From positions 1 through 36,917 of the forward strand of contig DEGR01000053.1 in the NCBI GenBank assembly GCA_002351535.1: a stretch of DNA of 36,917 bases. Direction: 5' to 3'. Under the pieces are notes generated by a model. That model saw nothing but the letters and a program-made list of their open reading frames with translations. It ran no database searches and was not told the DNA's origin. A program made the position numbers and the translations under genes. This DNA is from Lachnospira sp. UBA2821. GTDB lineage: Bacteria > Bacillota > Clostridia > Lachnospirales > Lachnospiraceae. This document shows, in pieces, positions 8,012 through 15,902 of this stretch; positions within the stretch are counted from its first letter, which is position 1, and the number at the start of each line of letters is the position of its first letter.

Positions 8012-9820
8012 TTATTCTTTGCTGTCTTCCTCAAGGTCAACAAATACTATATCTATATTGTCTTCCTCTTCATTTTCTCCTGTCTTTTCATCTGACGAAA
8101 CCTTAGCATCCACTTCGCTCTCCCCCGAAAGTGTATTATTTTCTTCGTTAGTATCAATAACAGATGTTTTCACTGATGTTTCTTCAGGTACCATATTCAT
8201 AGTGTCAATAAGCTGGTCATCTCCATCAAGTATAGAATTAACATCATTGGCCAGTGTTTCTGTTTTCACTTCATTTGCCTGCATGGCCATATCCAGTTTT
8301 AACTCCTTCTCTTCATTCTGAGTTTCATCCTCTTCCGGCTCATCTTTTTCCTGATCATCTTCATCTGATATATCCGGCTTTTTTGCCTTGCGTGCAAATA
8401 TTACACACATTATTCCAAGAATAATACATATCACACTGAACCCTACAACTATTTCAATAATTACAATATTCATATCAGAAGAATCATTTTTTTCTTTAAG
8501 ATATTTACTCTTATAATTATCTGAAGAATCTTTGCCCGCAGATGATGCCGCAAAATATCTTATAGCCGAATTTTCTCTGTTATCATAATAGTAAAGTCCC
8601 GGCTGTGCATTATTGCATGACGCATAAATTATAACAATGCCCTGGTCGTTACTGTCAGACCATACCGTTGCATCTATGTCGTTAATCTTTATTGTAGATT
8701 CTGAAAATCCCTCTGGGATATTTACACTATTATCAGCCGTTAAAAGTATATAACTTTTATCTCCTATTTTCAGTTCATTGAATAATGAAAATGTGTCTTT
8801 ATCCTTGTTATAAACAAACCATGCTGCATTTGCCCCTGTCTCATCATCTGCAAGCATAAATGCGACCACCGAGCCATTGCATGCAACTGCGACCTGATTA
8901 TCTCCATACTTATATCCCTGTGCAGTAAATCCTTCCGGAGGTGATATTCCATCGAAGTTCTGAACGATAAATTTTCCTGTTTTTCCATCTTTCTTTGTTG
9001 AAAGGTCATCCGGAAGCGGTAATGCCTCAATATTTCCTTTAACTGCAGACTCATTCTGCTGTTCCGAAGAAGAATCATCGCCTTTCTTTGTATATATTTT
9101 ATACTCTTTTACTTCTCCGTTGGATGCTGTTACTGATATAACAGTCATATTGTCACCTTTTTGAAGTTTCGTGCCGGTAATCTTAGTCGTAGCCGATGCA
9201 TCCGATGAAGTAACTGCTACTGACAACTTTTTAGTGTCATTTCCCACATTAAGACTATATTCTGTTACATCTTTAGAAAATGCAGGCGTGAGCTGTACTT
9301 CAACATTAGAACCGTCTTTCTTTACGGCACTCACACTTATTGATGAAAGACTATTATCCGCAGAGCCTCCCTGTGAATTACCTATAGTAATATTTCCTGT
9401 CCCACCTGTAATTTCCATTGGATTTGCATTCATATCAAGCACATTACTGCTTGCTGTCTGTACGTTAACAGTCGCTGTACCTTCACCAAGTGCTTTAAAT
9501 GTCAGCTCTTTTGTCACAGTATTGCTTTGTGTAAGGTCTGAATTAAGTACCTGTAATACACCGCTTCCACCATTATCAGCGCCACCCACATAATCAAGCA
9601 ACGTAGTATCATATGTTATTCTTAAATCAAAAGTTCCGATATTCTGGTCTGAATTAACAGTTACTTTAACTTTTACCTCCTGATCTGCAGCAGCATTATC
9701 AGCCGATATTTCAATATTAGCTGCAGCAAATACTGTTACAGCATCAGCACATAACACTATAAGCGCTACAAACATAACTGCTGTCAGGTATTTTATTGCT
9801 TTATTAAATTTATTGTACAT
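8012..9820 (-). CDS. Membrane-anchored cohesin-domain surface protein
   Basis: A 602-residue type I membrane protein. A signal peptide (about 1-31, ending VTVFAAAN) precedes a cohesin-like domain (about 33-140; features IGTFDLRITYDTTLLDY and LTFKALGEGTATVNV), a cadherin-like beta-sandwich domain (about 155-245; SLSSISVS, FSKDVTEYSLNV, YKIYTKK), an uncharacterised domain (about 260-430), one membrane helix (about 450-478) and a very acidic cytoplasmic tail of about 120 residues. The ATG at 9820 has GGAG nine bases upstream; the upstream ATG at 9835 lacks a good site, so the shorter form is preferred. It lies 39 bases after purD and 20 before clpC. Cohesin-type domains bind dockerins in cellulosomes but also occur alone in surface proteins; the partner here is unknown. 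Confidence 0.8.
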   Translation of the reverse strand: MYNKFNKAIKYLTAVMFVALIVLCADAVTVFAAANIEISADNAAADQEVKVKVTVNSDQNIGTFDLRITYDTTLLDYVGGADNGGSGVLQVLNSDLTQSNTVTKELTFKALGEGTATVNVQTASSNVLDMNANPMEITGGTGNITIGNSQGGSADNSLSSISVSAVKKDGSNVEVQLTPAFSKDVTEYSLNVGNDTKKLSVAVTSSDASATTKITGTKLQKGDNMTVISVTASNGEVKEYKIYTKKGDDSSSEQQNESAVKGNIEALPLPDDLSTKKDGKTGKFIVQNFDGISPPEGFTAQGYKYGDNQVAVACNGSVVAFMLADDETGANAAWFVYNKDKDTFSLFNELKIGDKSYILLTADNSVNIPEGFSESTIKINDIDATVWSDSNDQGIVIIYASCNNAQPGLYYYDNRENSAIRYFAASSAGKDSSDNYKSKYLKEKNDSSDMNIVIIEIVVGFSVICIILGIMCVIFARKAKKPDISDEDDQEKDEPEEDETQNEEKELKLDMAMQANEVKTETLANDVNSILDGDDQLIDTMNMVPEETSVKTSVIDTNEENNTLSGESEVDAKVSSDEKTGENEEEDNIDIVFVDLEEDSKE

Positions 9821-9859
9821 TTTCTCTGACTCCATATTATATTGATTTTTGATAGTAGA

Positions 9860-11131
9860 CTATACTTCCTCTATAGCTTTGCCAATATCATTACGCATAT
9901 ATTTATTAGCAAATTCTATCCATTCTGTGGCTTTATATGCATTTGCCCTTGCTTCTTTAAGATTATTGCCTTTAGCTGTTACACCAAGAACTCTTCCACC
10001 ATTCGTAACTATTTTACCATCAGCAAACTTACTTCCGGCATGGAATACATAATATCCTTCCTTATCCTTAAATGTATCAAGACCTTTTATCTCAAATCCC
10101 TTGTCATATTTTTCAGGATATCCATCCGAGGCAAGTACAACACATACTGCTGCATTATCCTCAAACTCTAATTCAATATTTTCAAGTGTACCATCAATGC
10201 ATGCCTCGAAAATGTCTATAATATCATTCTTCATCCTAGGTAATACAACCTGTGTTTCAGGGTCACCGAATCTTGCATTATATTCCAATACTTTTGGACC
10301 GTCTTTTGTAAGCATCAGTCCAAAGAAAATTACGCCTTTAAACTCTCTTCCCTCAGCACGCATTGCATCAACTGTTTTCTGATATATATTCTCTTTGCAG
10401 AATTTGTCAATCTCCTCTGTATAAAAAGGACTTGGCGAAAATGTTCCCATACCACCTGTATTAAGTCCTTCGTCTCCATCTTTTGCTCTCTTGTGATCCT
10501 GTGCCGATGTCATAATTTTAATTGTCTTTCCATCCACAAAAGATAAAACAGACACCTCACGACCTGTCATAAATTCCTCTACAACAATTCTGTTTCCTGC
10601 TGAGCCAAACTGCTTATCTAACATAAGCGTTTTTACGCCTTCTTTTGCCTCTTCTCTTGTATTACAGATTAATACGCCTTTGCCGAGAGCAAGTCCATCA
10701 GCTTTTAATACTATAGGACATTTAGCTGTTTCAAGATACTCAAGTGCCTTTTCAGCCGAATCAAATGTCTCATATGCCGCTGTCGGAATACCATATTTTT
10801 TCATAAGGTCCTTCGAAAAAGCTTTCGACCCTTCCAATATAGCCGCATTTTTTCTTGGTCCAAATGCTCTTATTCCTGCCGCCTCAAATGCATCCACTGC
10901 ACCTGCTGCCAAAGGATCATCAGGAGCTACTACAACAAGGTCTATTTCATTTGTCTTTGCAAATTCAACAAGCTTATCAAACTCCATGACACCTATATCA
11001 ACACATTCTGCAAGTTCAGCAATACCTGCGTTTCCCGGAGCACAGAATAATTTTTCTACTTTATTACTTTTACGGATTTTCCATGCAAGTGCATGTTCTC
11101 TTCCGCCACCACCTACTAATAATACTTTCAT
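9860..11131 (-). CDS. purD: Phosphoribosylamine--glycine ligase
   Basis: GAR synthetase, the second step of de novo purine synthesis, joining phosphoribosylamine and glycine with ATP. The start MKVLLVGGGGREHALAWKI is the family signature. It is followed by the ATP-grasp fold with PIVLKADGLALGKGV (about 140-155), the HKRAKDGDEGLNTGGMGTFSP loop (about 212-232) and EYNARFGDPETQ (about 284-296). At 423 residues it is complete. It is the last purine gene of a purE-purM-purN-purD cluster, 71 bases after purN. purF, purL, purC, purH and purB are not in the window. Confidence 0.98.
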   Translation of the reverse strand: MKVLLVGGGGREHALAWKIRKSNKVEKLFCAPGNAGIAELAECVDIGVMEFDKLVEFAKTNEIDLVVVAPDDPLAAGAVDAFEAAGIRAFGPRKNAAILEGSKAFSKDLMKKYGIPTAAYETFDSAEKALEYLETAKCPIVLKADGLALGKGVLICNTREEAKEGVKTLMLDKQFGSAGNRIVVEEFMTGREVSVLSFVDGKTIKIMTSAQDHKRAKDGDEGLNTGGMGTFSPSPFYTEEIDKFCKENIYQKTVDAMRAEGREFKGVIFFGLMLTKDGPKVLEYNARFGDPETQVVLPRMKNDIIDIFEACIDGTLENIELEFEDNAAVCVVLASDGYPEKYDKGFEIKGLDTFKDKEGYYVFHAGSKFADGKIVTNGGRVLGVTAKGNNLKEARANAYKATEWIEFANKYMRNDIGKAIEEV

Positions 11132-11202
11132 TACAAACCTTACCTTTCCATTAATGTATGATTCATTCTGCCCATTGCCTATATACTAAGTAAGAATACC
11201 GG

Positions 11203-11829
11203 TTAATCCAGTATTCTTACAAAACTATTTTCTATTAAAATCTTTCCATTTGCAATAAGATTAATTGCCTGTGGCATAATCTTCCACTCTGCTTCTTCCA
11301 TTACTCTCTTCTGCAAAATCTCCGGGGTATCACCATATCTGACTTCAACAGCCTTCTGTAAAATTATAGGACCTGTATCTGTTCCCTCATCTACAAAATG
11401 CACTGTAGCTCCTGTAAGTTTGACTCCTCTTTCAAGAACTTTTTCATGAACATGAAGTCCATAATATCCTTTTCCACAAAAAGAAGGTATAAGTGCAGGA
11501 TGTATATTAATTATACGATTCTTATATTTTTCTATAAGTTCTTTTGGCAATACTACCATGCATCCCGCAAGTACAATCAAATCAAGATTATAGGAATCGA
11601 GTGTCTTAATAAGTTCATCATTATACATTGCTCTTTCCTCGTAATCTTTAGGTGACACACACACTGCTTCAATGCCATTATTTTTTGCTCTTTCGAGGGC
11701 ATACGCATTATAATTATTGCTTACAACTACCTCTATGGAAGCATTCGTAATAGTTCCATTATTAATAGAATCTATGATTGCCTGAAGATTAGTTCCTCCA
11801 CCAGACACCATAACTCCAACTCTTAGCAT
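11203..11829 (-). CDS. purN: Phosphoribosylglycinamide formyltransferase
   Basis: GAR transformylase transfers a formyl group from 10-formyl-THF to GAR, the third step of purine synthesis. The N-terminal VMVSGGGTNLQAI, the catalytic Asn-His pair in NIHPALIPSF (about 105-115) and the Asp loop GATVHFVDEGTDTGPI (about 137-152) are all present. The 208-residue length is usual. Its ATG overlaps the end of purM by seven bases, and AAAGGAG sits within the last purM codons, so translation is coupled. Confidence 0.97.
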   Translation of the reverse strand: MLRVGVMVSGGGTNLQAIIDSINNGTITNASIEVVVSNNYNAYALERAKNNGIEAVCVSPKDYEERAMYNDELIKTLDSYNLDLIVLAGCMVVLPKELIEKYKNRIINIHPALIPSFCGKGYYGLHVHEKVLERGVKLTGATVHFVDEGTDTGPIILQKAVEVRYGDTPEILQKRVMEEAEWKIMPQAINLIANGKILIENSFVRILD

Positions 11830-12848
11830 AATGTAACTCCTTTTTCGCCTGCTTCTACCTGTCCTATAACATATGCTGTCTCGCCTGCTTCTTCAATTGC
11901 TTTAACTGCCTTATCAACGTCTGCCGGATCAAGTGCAAGAACCATACCAATTCCCATATTAAATGTGTTGTACATCATCTCTTCAGCAATATCTCCATCC
12001 TTTGATAACATTTCAAATATTGCCGGAACTTTATAGCTGTCTTTCTTTACAACAGCTCTCACGCCGTCATGAAGCATTCTTGGAATATTTTCATAGAAAC
12101 CGCCACCTGTAATATGACTGCATCCCTTTATTGTAACTCCTGACTCTCTTACATTTCTTAATGCCTTAACATATATCTTTGTTGGCTCTATAAGTGCCTC
12201 TCCAAGAGTTTTTCCTAATGAATCATAATATGTATTAAGTGCTTCTTCAGTCATGTTAAATACTTTTCTTACAAGTGAAAATCCATTACTATGAACACCT
12301 GATGATGCAATACCAACTAACACATCACCCGCTTTAATATCCTTACCTGTAATAAGATTCTTCTCATCAACAACACCTACTGCGAATCCTGCAAGATCAT
12401 ATTCCTCAACAGGATAGAATCCTGGCATTTCAGCAGTCTCTCCACCGATAAGTGCACATCCCGACTGTTTACATCCGTCAGCAACACCACTTACTATAGT
12501 AGCAATTTTTTCCGGCTCATTCTTTCCACATGCGATATAATCAAGGAAGAATAAAGGCTCTCCACCTGCACATGCAATATCATTCACACACATTGCAACA
12601 CAATCAATTCCCACAGTGTCATGCTTATCCAATAAAAATGCAAGCTTAAGCTTAGTTCCAACTCCGTCAGTTCCTGATACAAGGGTTGGCTTTTCCATAT
12701 CTTTAAATGCACTCATTGAAAATGCACCTGAGAATCCACCGATATTTGTTAATACCTCAGGTCTCATTGTAGATTTTACATGCTCCTTCATTAACTCAAC
12801 TGACTTGTATCCGGCTTCAATATCAACTCCAGCTTTCTTGTAATCCAT
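11823..12848 (-). CDS. purM: Phosphoribosylformylglycinamidine cyclo-ligase
   Basis: AIR synthetase closes the imidazole ring in step five of purine synthesis. The N-terminal MDYKKAGVDIEAG, the substrate/ATP segment LVSGTDGVGTKLKLA (about 56-70), the DCVAMCVNDIACAGGEPLFFLDY helix region and the GGETAEMPGFY loop (about 135-145) match the family. At 341 residues it is full length. AAAGAGG lies before the ATG, which is 40 bases after purE; purN overlaps its end. Confidence 0.98.
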   Translation of the reverse strand: MDYKKAGVDIEAGYKSVELMKEHVKSTMRPEVLTNIGGFSGAFSMSAFKDMEKPTLVSGTDGVGTKLKLAFLLDKHDTVGIDCVAMCVNDIACAGGEPLFFLDYIACGKNEPEKIATIVSGVADGCKQSGCALIGGETAEMPGFYPVEEYDLAGFAVGVVDEKNLITGKDIKAGDVLVGIASSGVHSNGFSLVRKVFNMTEEALNTYYDSLGKTLGEALIEPTKIYVKALRNVRESGVTIKGCSHITGGGFYENIPRMLHDGVRAVVKKDSYKVPAIFEMLSKDGDIAEEMMYNTFNMGIGMVLALDPADVDKAVKAIEEAGETAYVIGQVEAGEKGVTLC

Positions 12849-12888
12849 CTTACATACCTCTTTCTTATATTTATTATAATAATATTAT

Positions 12889-13401
12889 TTACATCTGTTT
12901 CATATATTCTTTGTAACCAATTTTCTCAAGCTTTTCCGCCTTTGCAGATACTTTATCCTTAAGTCCTTCTTTATACACTTTTAACTTGTCAAGAAGTTTA
13001 TCATCTGATAAGGCAAGCATTTTAGCTGCAAGGATTGCAGCATTGGCTGCTCCATCAATAGCAACAGTTGCAACCGGTATACCGGAAGGCATCTGGACAA
13101 TTGAATATAAAGAATCAACACCACTTAATGTCTTTGTATGAATAGGTACACCTATTACAGGTAATGGGAATATAGCTGCACACATGCCCGGAAGATGAGC
13201 TGCTCCACCTGCACCTGCAATTATTACCTTAATTCCCTTTTCTTCTGCTTTGCTTGCGTAATCATAAAAAATATCCGGCATTCTGTGTGCAGAAATAACT
13301 GTCATCTCATAATCGATTCCAAATTCTTCAAGCATCTCTGCTGCCTTACTCATAACCGCAAGATCTGAGTCGCTGCCCATAATAATTCCAACTTTTGCCA
13401 T
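12889..13401 (-). CDS. purE: N5-carboxyaminoimidazole ribonucleotide mutase
   Basis: PurE class I isomerises N5-CAIR to CAIR. The MGSDSDLAVM start, the SAHRMPD loop bearing the catalytic His (about 41-47) and the AGAGGAAHLPGM segment (about 72-83) are all present in 170 residues. Class I enzymes normally work with PurK, which is not in the window. It is the first gene of the purEMND cluster, with a good promoter and GGAGAG ribosome binding site upstream. Confidence 0.97.
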   Translation of the reverse strand: MAKVGIIMGSDSDLAVMSKAAEMLEEFGIDYEMTVISAHRMPDIFYDYASKAEEKGIKVIIAGAGGAAHLPGMCAAIFPLPVIGVPIHTKTLSGVDSLYSIVQMPSGIPVATVAIDGAANAAILAAKMLALSDDKLLDKLKVYKEGLKDKVSAKAEKLEKIGYKEYMKQM

Positions 13402-13429
13402 TTCCTATCTCTCCTTTATTATTATGTTA

Positions 13430-13458
13430 ATTTTACTAATTATATTTCATCAGGTCAA
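13430..13458 (-). promoter_or_regulatory. Promoter of the purEMND cluster
   Basis: TTGACC (13458-13453), a 17-base spacer and TAAAAT (13435-13430) lie in the 69 bases between the YfbR-like gene and purE. The leader from here to the ATG is only about 20 bases, too short for a purine riboswitch, so any purine control would need a DNA-binding repressor or another mechanism. Confidence 0.6.
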
Positions 13459-13470
13459 TAACTTATACAT

Positions 13471-14058
13471 TTATGGCCTGAGATTTCCTTTTTCTATATG
13501 TTTTTTTATTATATCTTCACAGTAATCCCATAATACTTCAGAACCTTCTGCTGTCCGTTTATTTCTGTTCATGACCTGTTCCTTACATACACCATGTTCT
13601 CTCCACGACTTTCCATCTGATGCATCATTCAACAGTAGAGGCTGTACATTATCAAGTGTATGTGCAAATTTTGCTTCCGCTGTATTATACTCTTCAAATT
13701 CCTCCCACAGGTCACGCATCTCTAAGGCATAACTTTCCGGAAGTATATTGAAAATTCTGTCAGCAGCTTTTTGTTCTCTTTGTTCTTTGCTCTTATTCGC
13801 CTCAACATCATAAGCATATGTATCACCGGCATCTATTTCTATAAGATCATGTACAAGAACCATCTTCATAACTTTAAGGATATCTATCTCCTCATTGGAA
13901 CAATCCGCAAGCAAAAATGCCATCACTGCCATATGCCATGCATGTTCAGCATCTCCTTCTTTTCTGGAAGCATCTGCAAGATATGTCTGCCTTATTATCT
14001 CTTTCGATTTATCTATTTCAATAATAAAATCCAGTCTTTTTTGTAAATCTGTATTCAT
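13471..14058 (-). CDS. HD-domain nucleotidase, YfbR/HD_3 type
   Basis: A 195-residue metal-dependent phosphohydrolase of the YfbR (5'-deoxynucleotidase)-like HD_3 group. The metal ligands are visible as HAWHMA (about 35-40), the central HD pair in LVHDLIEIDAGD (about 67-78) and the late Asp in AHTLDNVQPLL (about 130). Family members dephosphorylate dNMPs, but substrate cannot be read from sequence. The frame is open further upstream, but the ATG at 14058 (MNTDLQK) has AGAGG about ten bases before it and is chosen. It follows three small membrane-protein genes and precedes the purE promoter. Confidence 0.85.
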   Translation of the reverse strand: MNTDLQKRLDFIIEIDKSKEIIRQTYLADASRKEGDAEHAWHMAVMAFLLADCSNEEIDILKVMKMVLVHDLIEIDAGDTYAYDVEANKSKEQREQKAADRIFNILPESYALEMRDLWEEFEEYNTAEAKFAHTLDNVQPLLLNDASDGKSWREHGVCKEQVMNRNKRTAEGSEVLWDYCEDIIKKHIEKGNLRP

Positions 14059-14078
14059 TACGTTGTACCTCTTTTCTG

Positions 14079-14399
14079 TTAAAACAATCCAACCGCAATT
14101 ACTGTACAATTACATATCCACACTATCGCACATATTATTGTACCTACCCACGAAAAGAAATAAAACTTATCTTCTTCTTTAAAACTTGATAGACCAAGAA
14201 TAAGTCCAAGCGTTGAACATCCAAAACCAAGTGTTGCTATCGTTCCCATCCATGCTCCGGCAGTTCCTCTGCTTCTGAAGGCAGTGTTTACTGACCAGAT
14301 AATACATGTAACAGCAATTATTCCAAGTAATGTAGCCGCTATTCCACCTTTGGTATTATGTTTATCCGTAAATTTATATTTATGTCTGTCGAAAATCAC
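14079..14399 (-). CDS. Small four-helix membrane protein (DUF6142-like)
   Basis: A protein of about 106 residues with a short polar N terminus (MIFDRHKYKFTDKHNTKGG) and three or four hydrophobic segments (about 21-40, 48-70 and 78-104). It matches what I recall of the Clostridia DUF6142 family, whose function is unknown. A GTG at 14399 overlaps the stop of the upstream VanZ-like gene in a GTGA arrangement, a classic coupled start; a TTG 27 bases further upstream is also in frame. It sits in a run of small membrane proteins between pyrE and the HD nucleotidase. Confidence 0.7.
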   Translation of the reverse strand: MIFDRHKYKFTDKHNTKGGIAATLLGIIAVTCIIWSVNTAFRSRGTAGAWMGTIATLGFGCSTLGLILGLSSFKEEDKFYFFSWVGTIICAIVWICNCTVIAVGLF

Positions 14400-14854
14400 T
14401 TTTTCATTAACACCTTTCCTATACAATAAAATATATAGCCTGCTATTCCACCTAGTGTATTCAGTATCATGTCATCAATATCAAACACTCCTACTTTATA
14501 AAACAGTTGCAGGCTTTCTATTGTAAAACTGAATAGCAATGTTAAGACTGTCACTTTAATTAAACCTGTTTTTTTCTTTGAAAGCATCGGCAATATCATT
14601 CCAAATGGTATAAATGCCACAACATTTCCGCCAAGATTAAGTATTGCATCAAAAGAAAAGTTATGTTTTAAGACGTAATAAAATCTCTTTATTTCAAGAA
14701 ATGGGGTAAGATTATATCTATATCCCAATGTTTTATCTACTCTTCCAAGCTTTTCAGAAAAAAACATGAAATATATAACACCACACATGTATATAAAAAA
14801 TACAATGAAACTTAAAACTCTTTTCCATCCATTATTCTTTGCTTTTCTTCCCAT
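14396..14854 (-). CDS. VanZ-like family membrane protein
   Basis: A 152-residue protein with four hydrophobic segments. Family marks are YNLTPFLEIKRF after the first helix, GGNVVAFIPFGMILPML, the Glu-containing SFTIESLQLF and the late FDIDDMILNTLGGIAGY. VanZ-family proteins are associated with glycopeptide/envelope resistance, mechanism unknown. It begins one base after the 50-residue protein ends and overlaps the next gene by four bases, so the three are translated as a unit. This is the second VanZ-like gene in the window; the two share the motif order but differ in size. Confidence 0.87.
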   Translation of the reverse strand: MGRKAKNNGWKRVLSFIVFFIYMCGVIYFMFFSEKLGRVDKTLGYRYNLTPFLEIKRFYYVLKHNFSFDAILNLGGNVVAFIPFGMILPMLSKKKTGLIKVTVLTLLFSFTIESLQLFYKVGVFDIDDMILNTLGGIAGYIFYCIGKVLMKK

Positions 14855-14855
14855 A

Positions 14856-15008
14856 TCAGAACATTATCTCAGCCTTTTCTTTCAAAAGTCTTGCTCCATT
14901 TACTATATTCAGTACACCTATTGTAACACCTGATACAATCATAATAACTCCAAGTGCAATACTGAAACCACCAACTTTTTTCATTGACTTATATATTTTT
15001 TCATTCAT
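14856..15008 (-). CDS. 50-residue single-pass membrane protein
   Basis: A short open reading frame from ATG at 15008 to TGA at 14856. It has a basic N-terminal segment (MNEKIYKSMKKVGG), one hydrophobic helix (about 15-35, FSIALGVIMIVSGVTIGVL) and a short charged tail (RLLKEKAEIMF). AGAAAGGG lies about ten bases upstream of the start. The stop is one base from the VanZ-like ATG and the start is 27 bases after pyrE, so it fills the gap exactly, which supports a real gene. I do not know the family. Confidence 0.7.
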   Translation of the reverse strand: MNEKIYKSMKKVGGFSIALGVIMIVSGVTIGVLNIVNGARLLKEKAEIMF

Positions 15009-15035
15009 ATAATATTCAACCCTTTCTATAACTAC

Positions 15036-15710
15036 TTATTTAACACCATACTTTTCATAATATGCATCAATAGACGCTTTTAATGTATCATCTATTATAA
15101 CTTTTCCTTTATATTCACGATTATAAAGGTGTTCTACAACCTCTGCCATTGTTACTATTGATGTAGTCTCAAGACCGTATTTTTCATTTATCTCATCAAG
15201 AGCACTCTTCTCACCCTGTCCACGTTCCATTCTGTCTACAGATACAACCAGACCTTTAACATTAACATCTCCCTGAGCTTTAATAATTGGAAGTGTTTCG
15301 TTAATAGACGTTCCTGCTGTTGTAACATCTTCTATTATTATTACATTATCACCATCTGAAATAGGACTTCCAAGAAGTATTCCCGTATCACCGTGGTCTT
15401 TTACTTCTTTTCTATTTGAACAATACTTAATATCTTTATCATAGAGATTACTTATTGCCATAGTTGTTGCAACTGAAAGCGGAATTCCTTTGTATGCCGG
15501 TCCGAATAACACATCAAAATCTGTGCCAAACTTGTCATTAATTGCTTTTGCATAGTATTCTCCAAGCCTGTTAAGCTGTGCACCTGTTCTGTAAAATCCT
15601 GTATTTACGAAAAATGGTGTCTTTCTGCCACTTTTTGTAACAAAATCTCCAAACTTCAATACGCCACAATCCACCATAAACTCAATAAATTCGCTCTTGT
15701 ACTGTTCCAT
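15036..15710 (-). CDS. pyrE: Orotate phosphoribosyltransferase
   Basis: Converts orotate plus PRPP to OMP in the fifth step of pyrimidine synthesis. The PRPP-binding loop NVIIIEDVTTAGTSINE lies at about 130-146, and the N-terminal part has the usual KSGRKTPFFVNTG and FGPAYKGIPLSVATT segments. At 224 residues it is full length. It has AGGAGG upstream and its own strong promoter, apart from the pyrC-pyrF-pyrK-pyrD group about 2.5 kb away. Confidence 0.97.
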   Translation of the reverse strand: MEQYKSEFIEFMVDCGVLKFGDFVTKSGRKTPFFVNTGFYRTGAQLNRLGEYYAKAINDKFGTDFDVLFGPAYKGIPLSVATTMAISNLYDKDIKYCSNRKEVKDHGDTGILLGSPISDGDNVIIIEDVTTAGTSINETLPIIKAQGDVNVKGLVVSVDRMERGQGEKSALDEINEKYGLETTSIVTMAEVVEHLYNREYKGKVIIDDTLKASIDAYYEKYGVK

Positions 15711-15785
15711 GTTTTTGCATCCTCCTTATTTTAGGCCTTCAAGGGCATTAGTATCTGTATTATAAAATTCTACATACACTGAATG

Positions 15786-15814
15786 ATTATAACATTTAGT
15801 TATTGTTTTTTCAA
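15786..15814 (-). promoter_or_regulatory. Promoter of pyrE and the small membrane genes
   Basis: TTGAAA (15814-15809), 17 bases, then a consensus TATAAT (15791-15786). The transcript leader would be about 70 bases. It contains a short GGCCTT/AAGGGC-type inverted repeat near 15735-15745 just before the ribosome binding site. I see no PyrR-type attenuator. Confidence 0.8.
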
Positions 15815-15829
15815 CTAACAAATCCTATA

Positions 15830-15875
15830 TATAGAAAAGTCACCAACTTAGTATTTCCACTTCTGTTGGTGACTT
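15830..15875 (-). terminator. Terminator after the P1B ATPase gene
   Basis: An 11-bp perfect stem (AAGTCACCAAC at 15875-15865 with GTTGGTGACTT at 15847-15837) with a 17-base loop is followed by TTCTATATA. It ends the metal-transport unit immediately upstream of the pyrE promoter. Confidence 0.8.
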
Positions 15876-15902
15876 AATTAAAATCTCTAATCTTGTATCA
15901 TT

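Noticed and set aside
13402..13470. Purine riboswitch before purE
   Set aside because: Only 69 bases are available, mostly promoter; no aptamer-like helices are seen.
15711..15785. PyrR-type attenuator before pyrE
   Set aside because: No PyrR-binding hairpin or terminator was recognised in the short leader.
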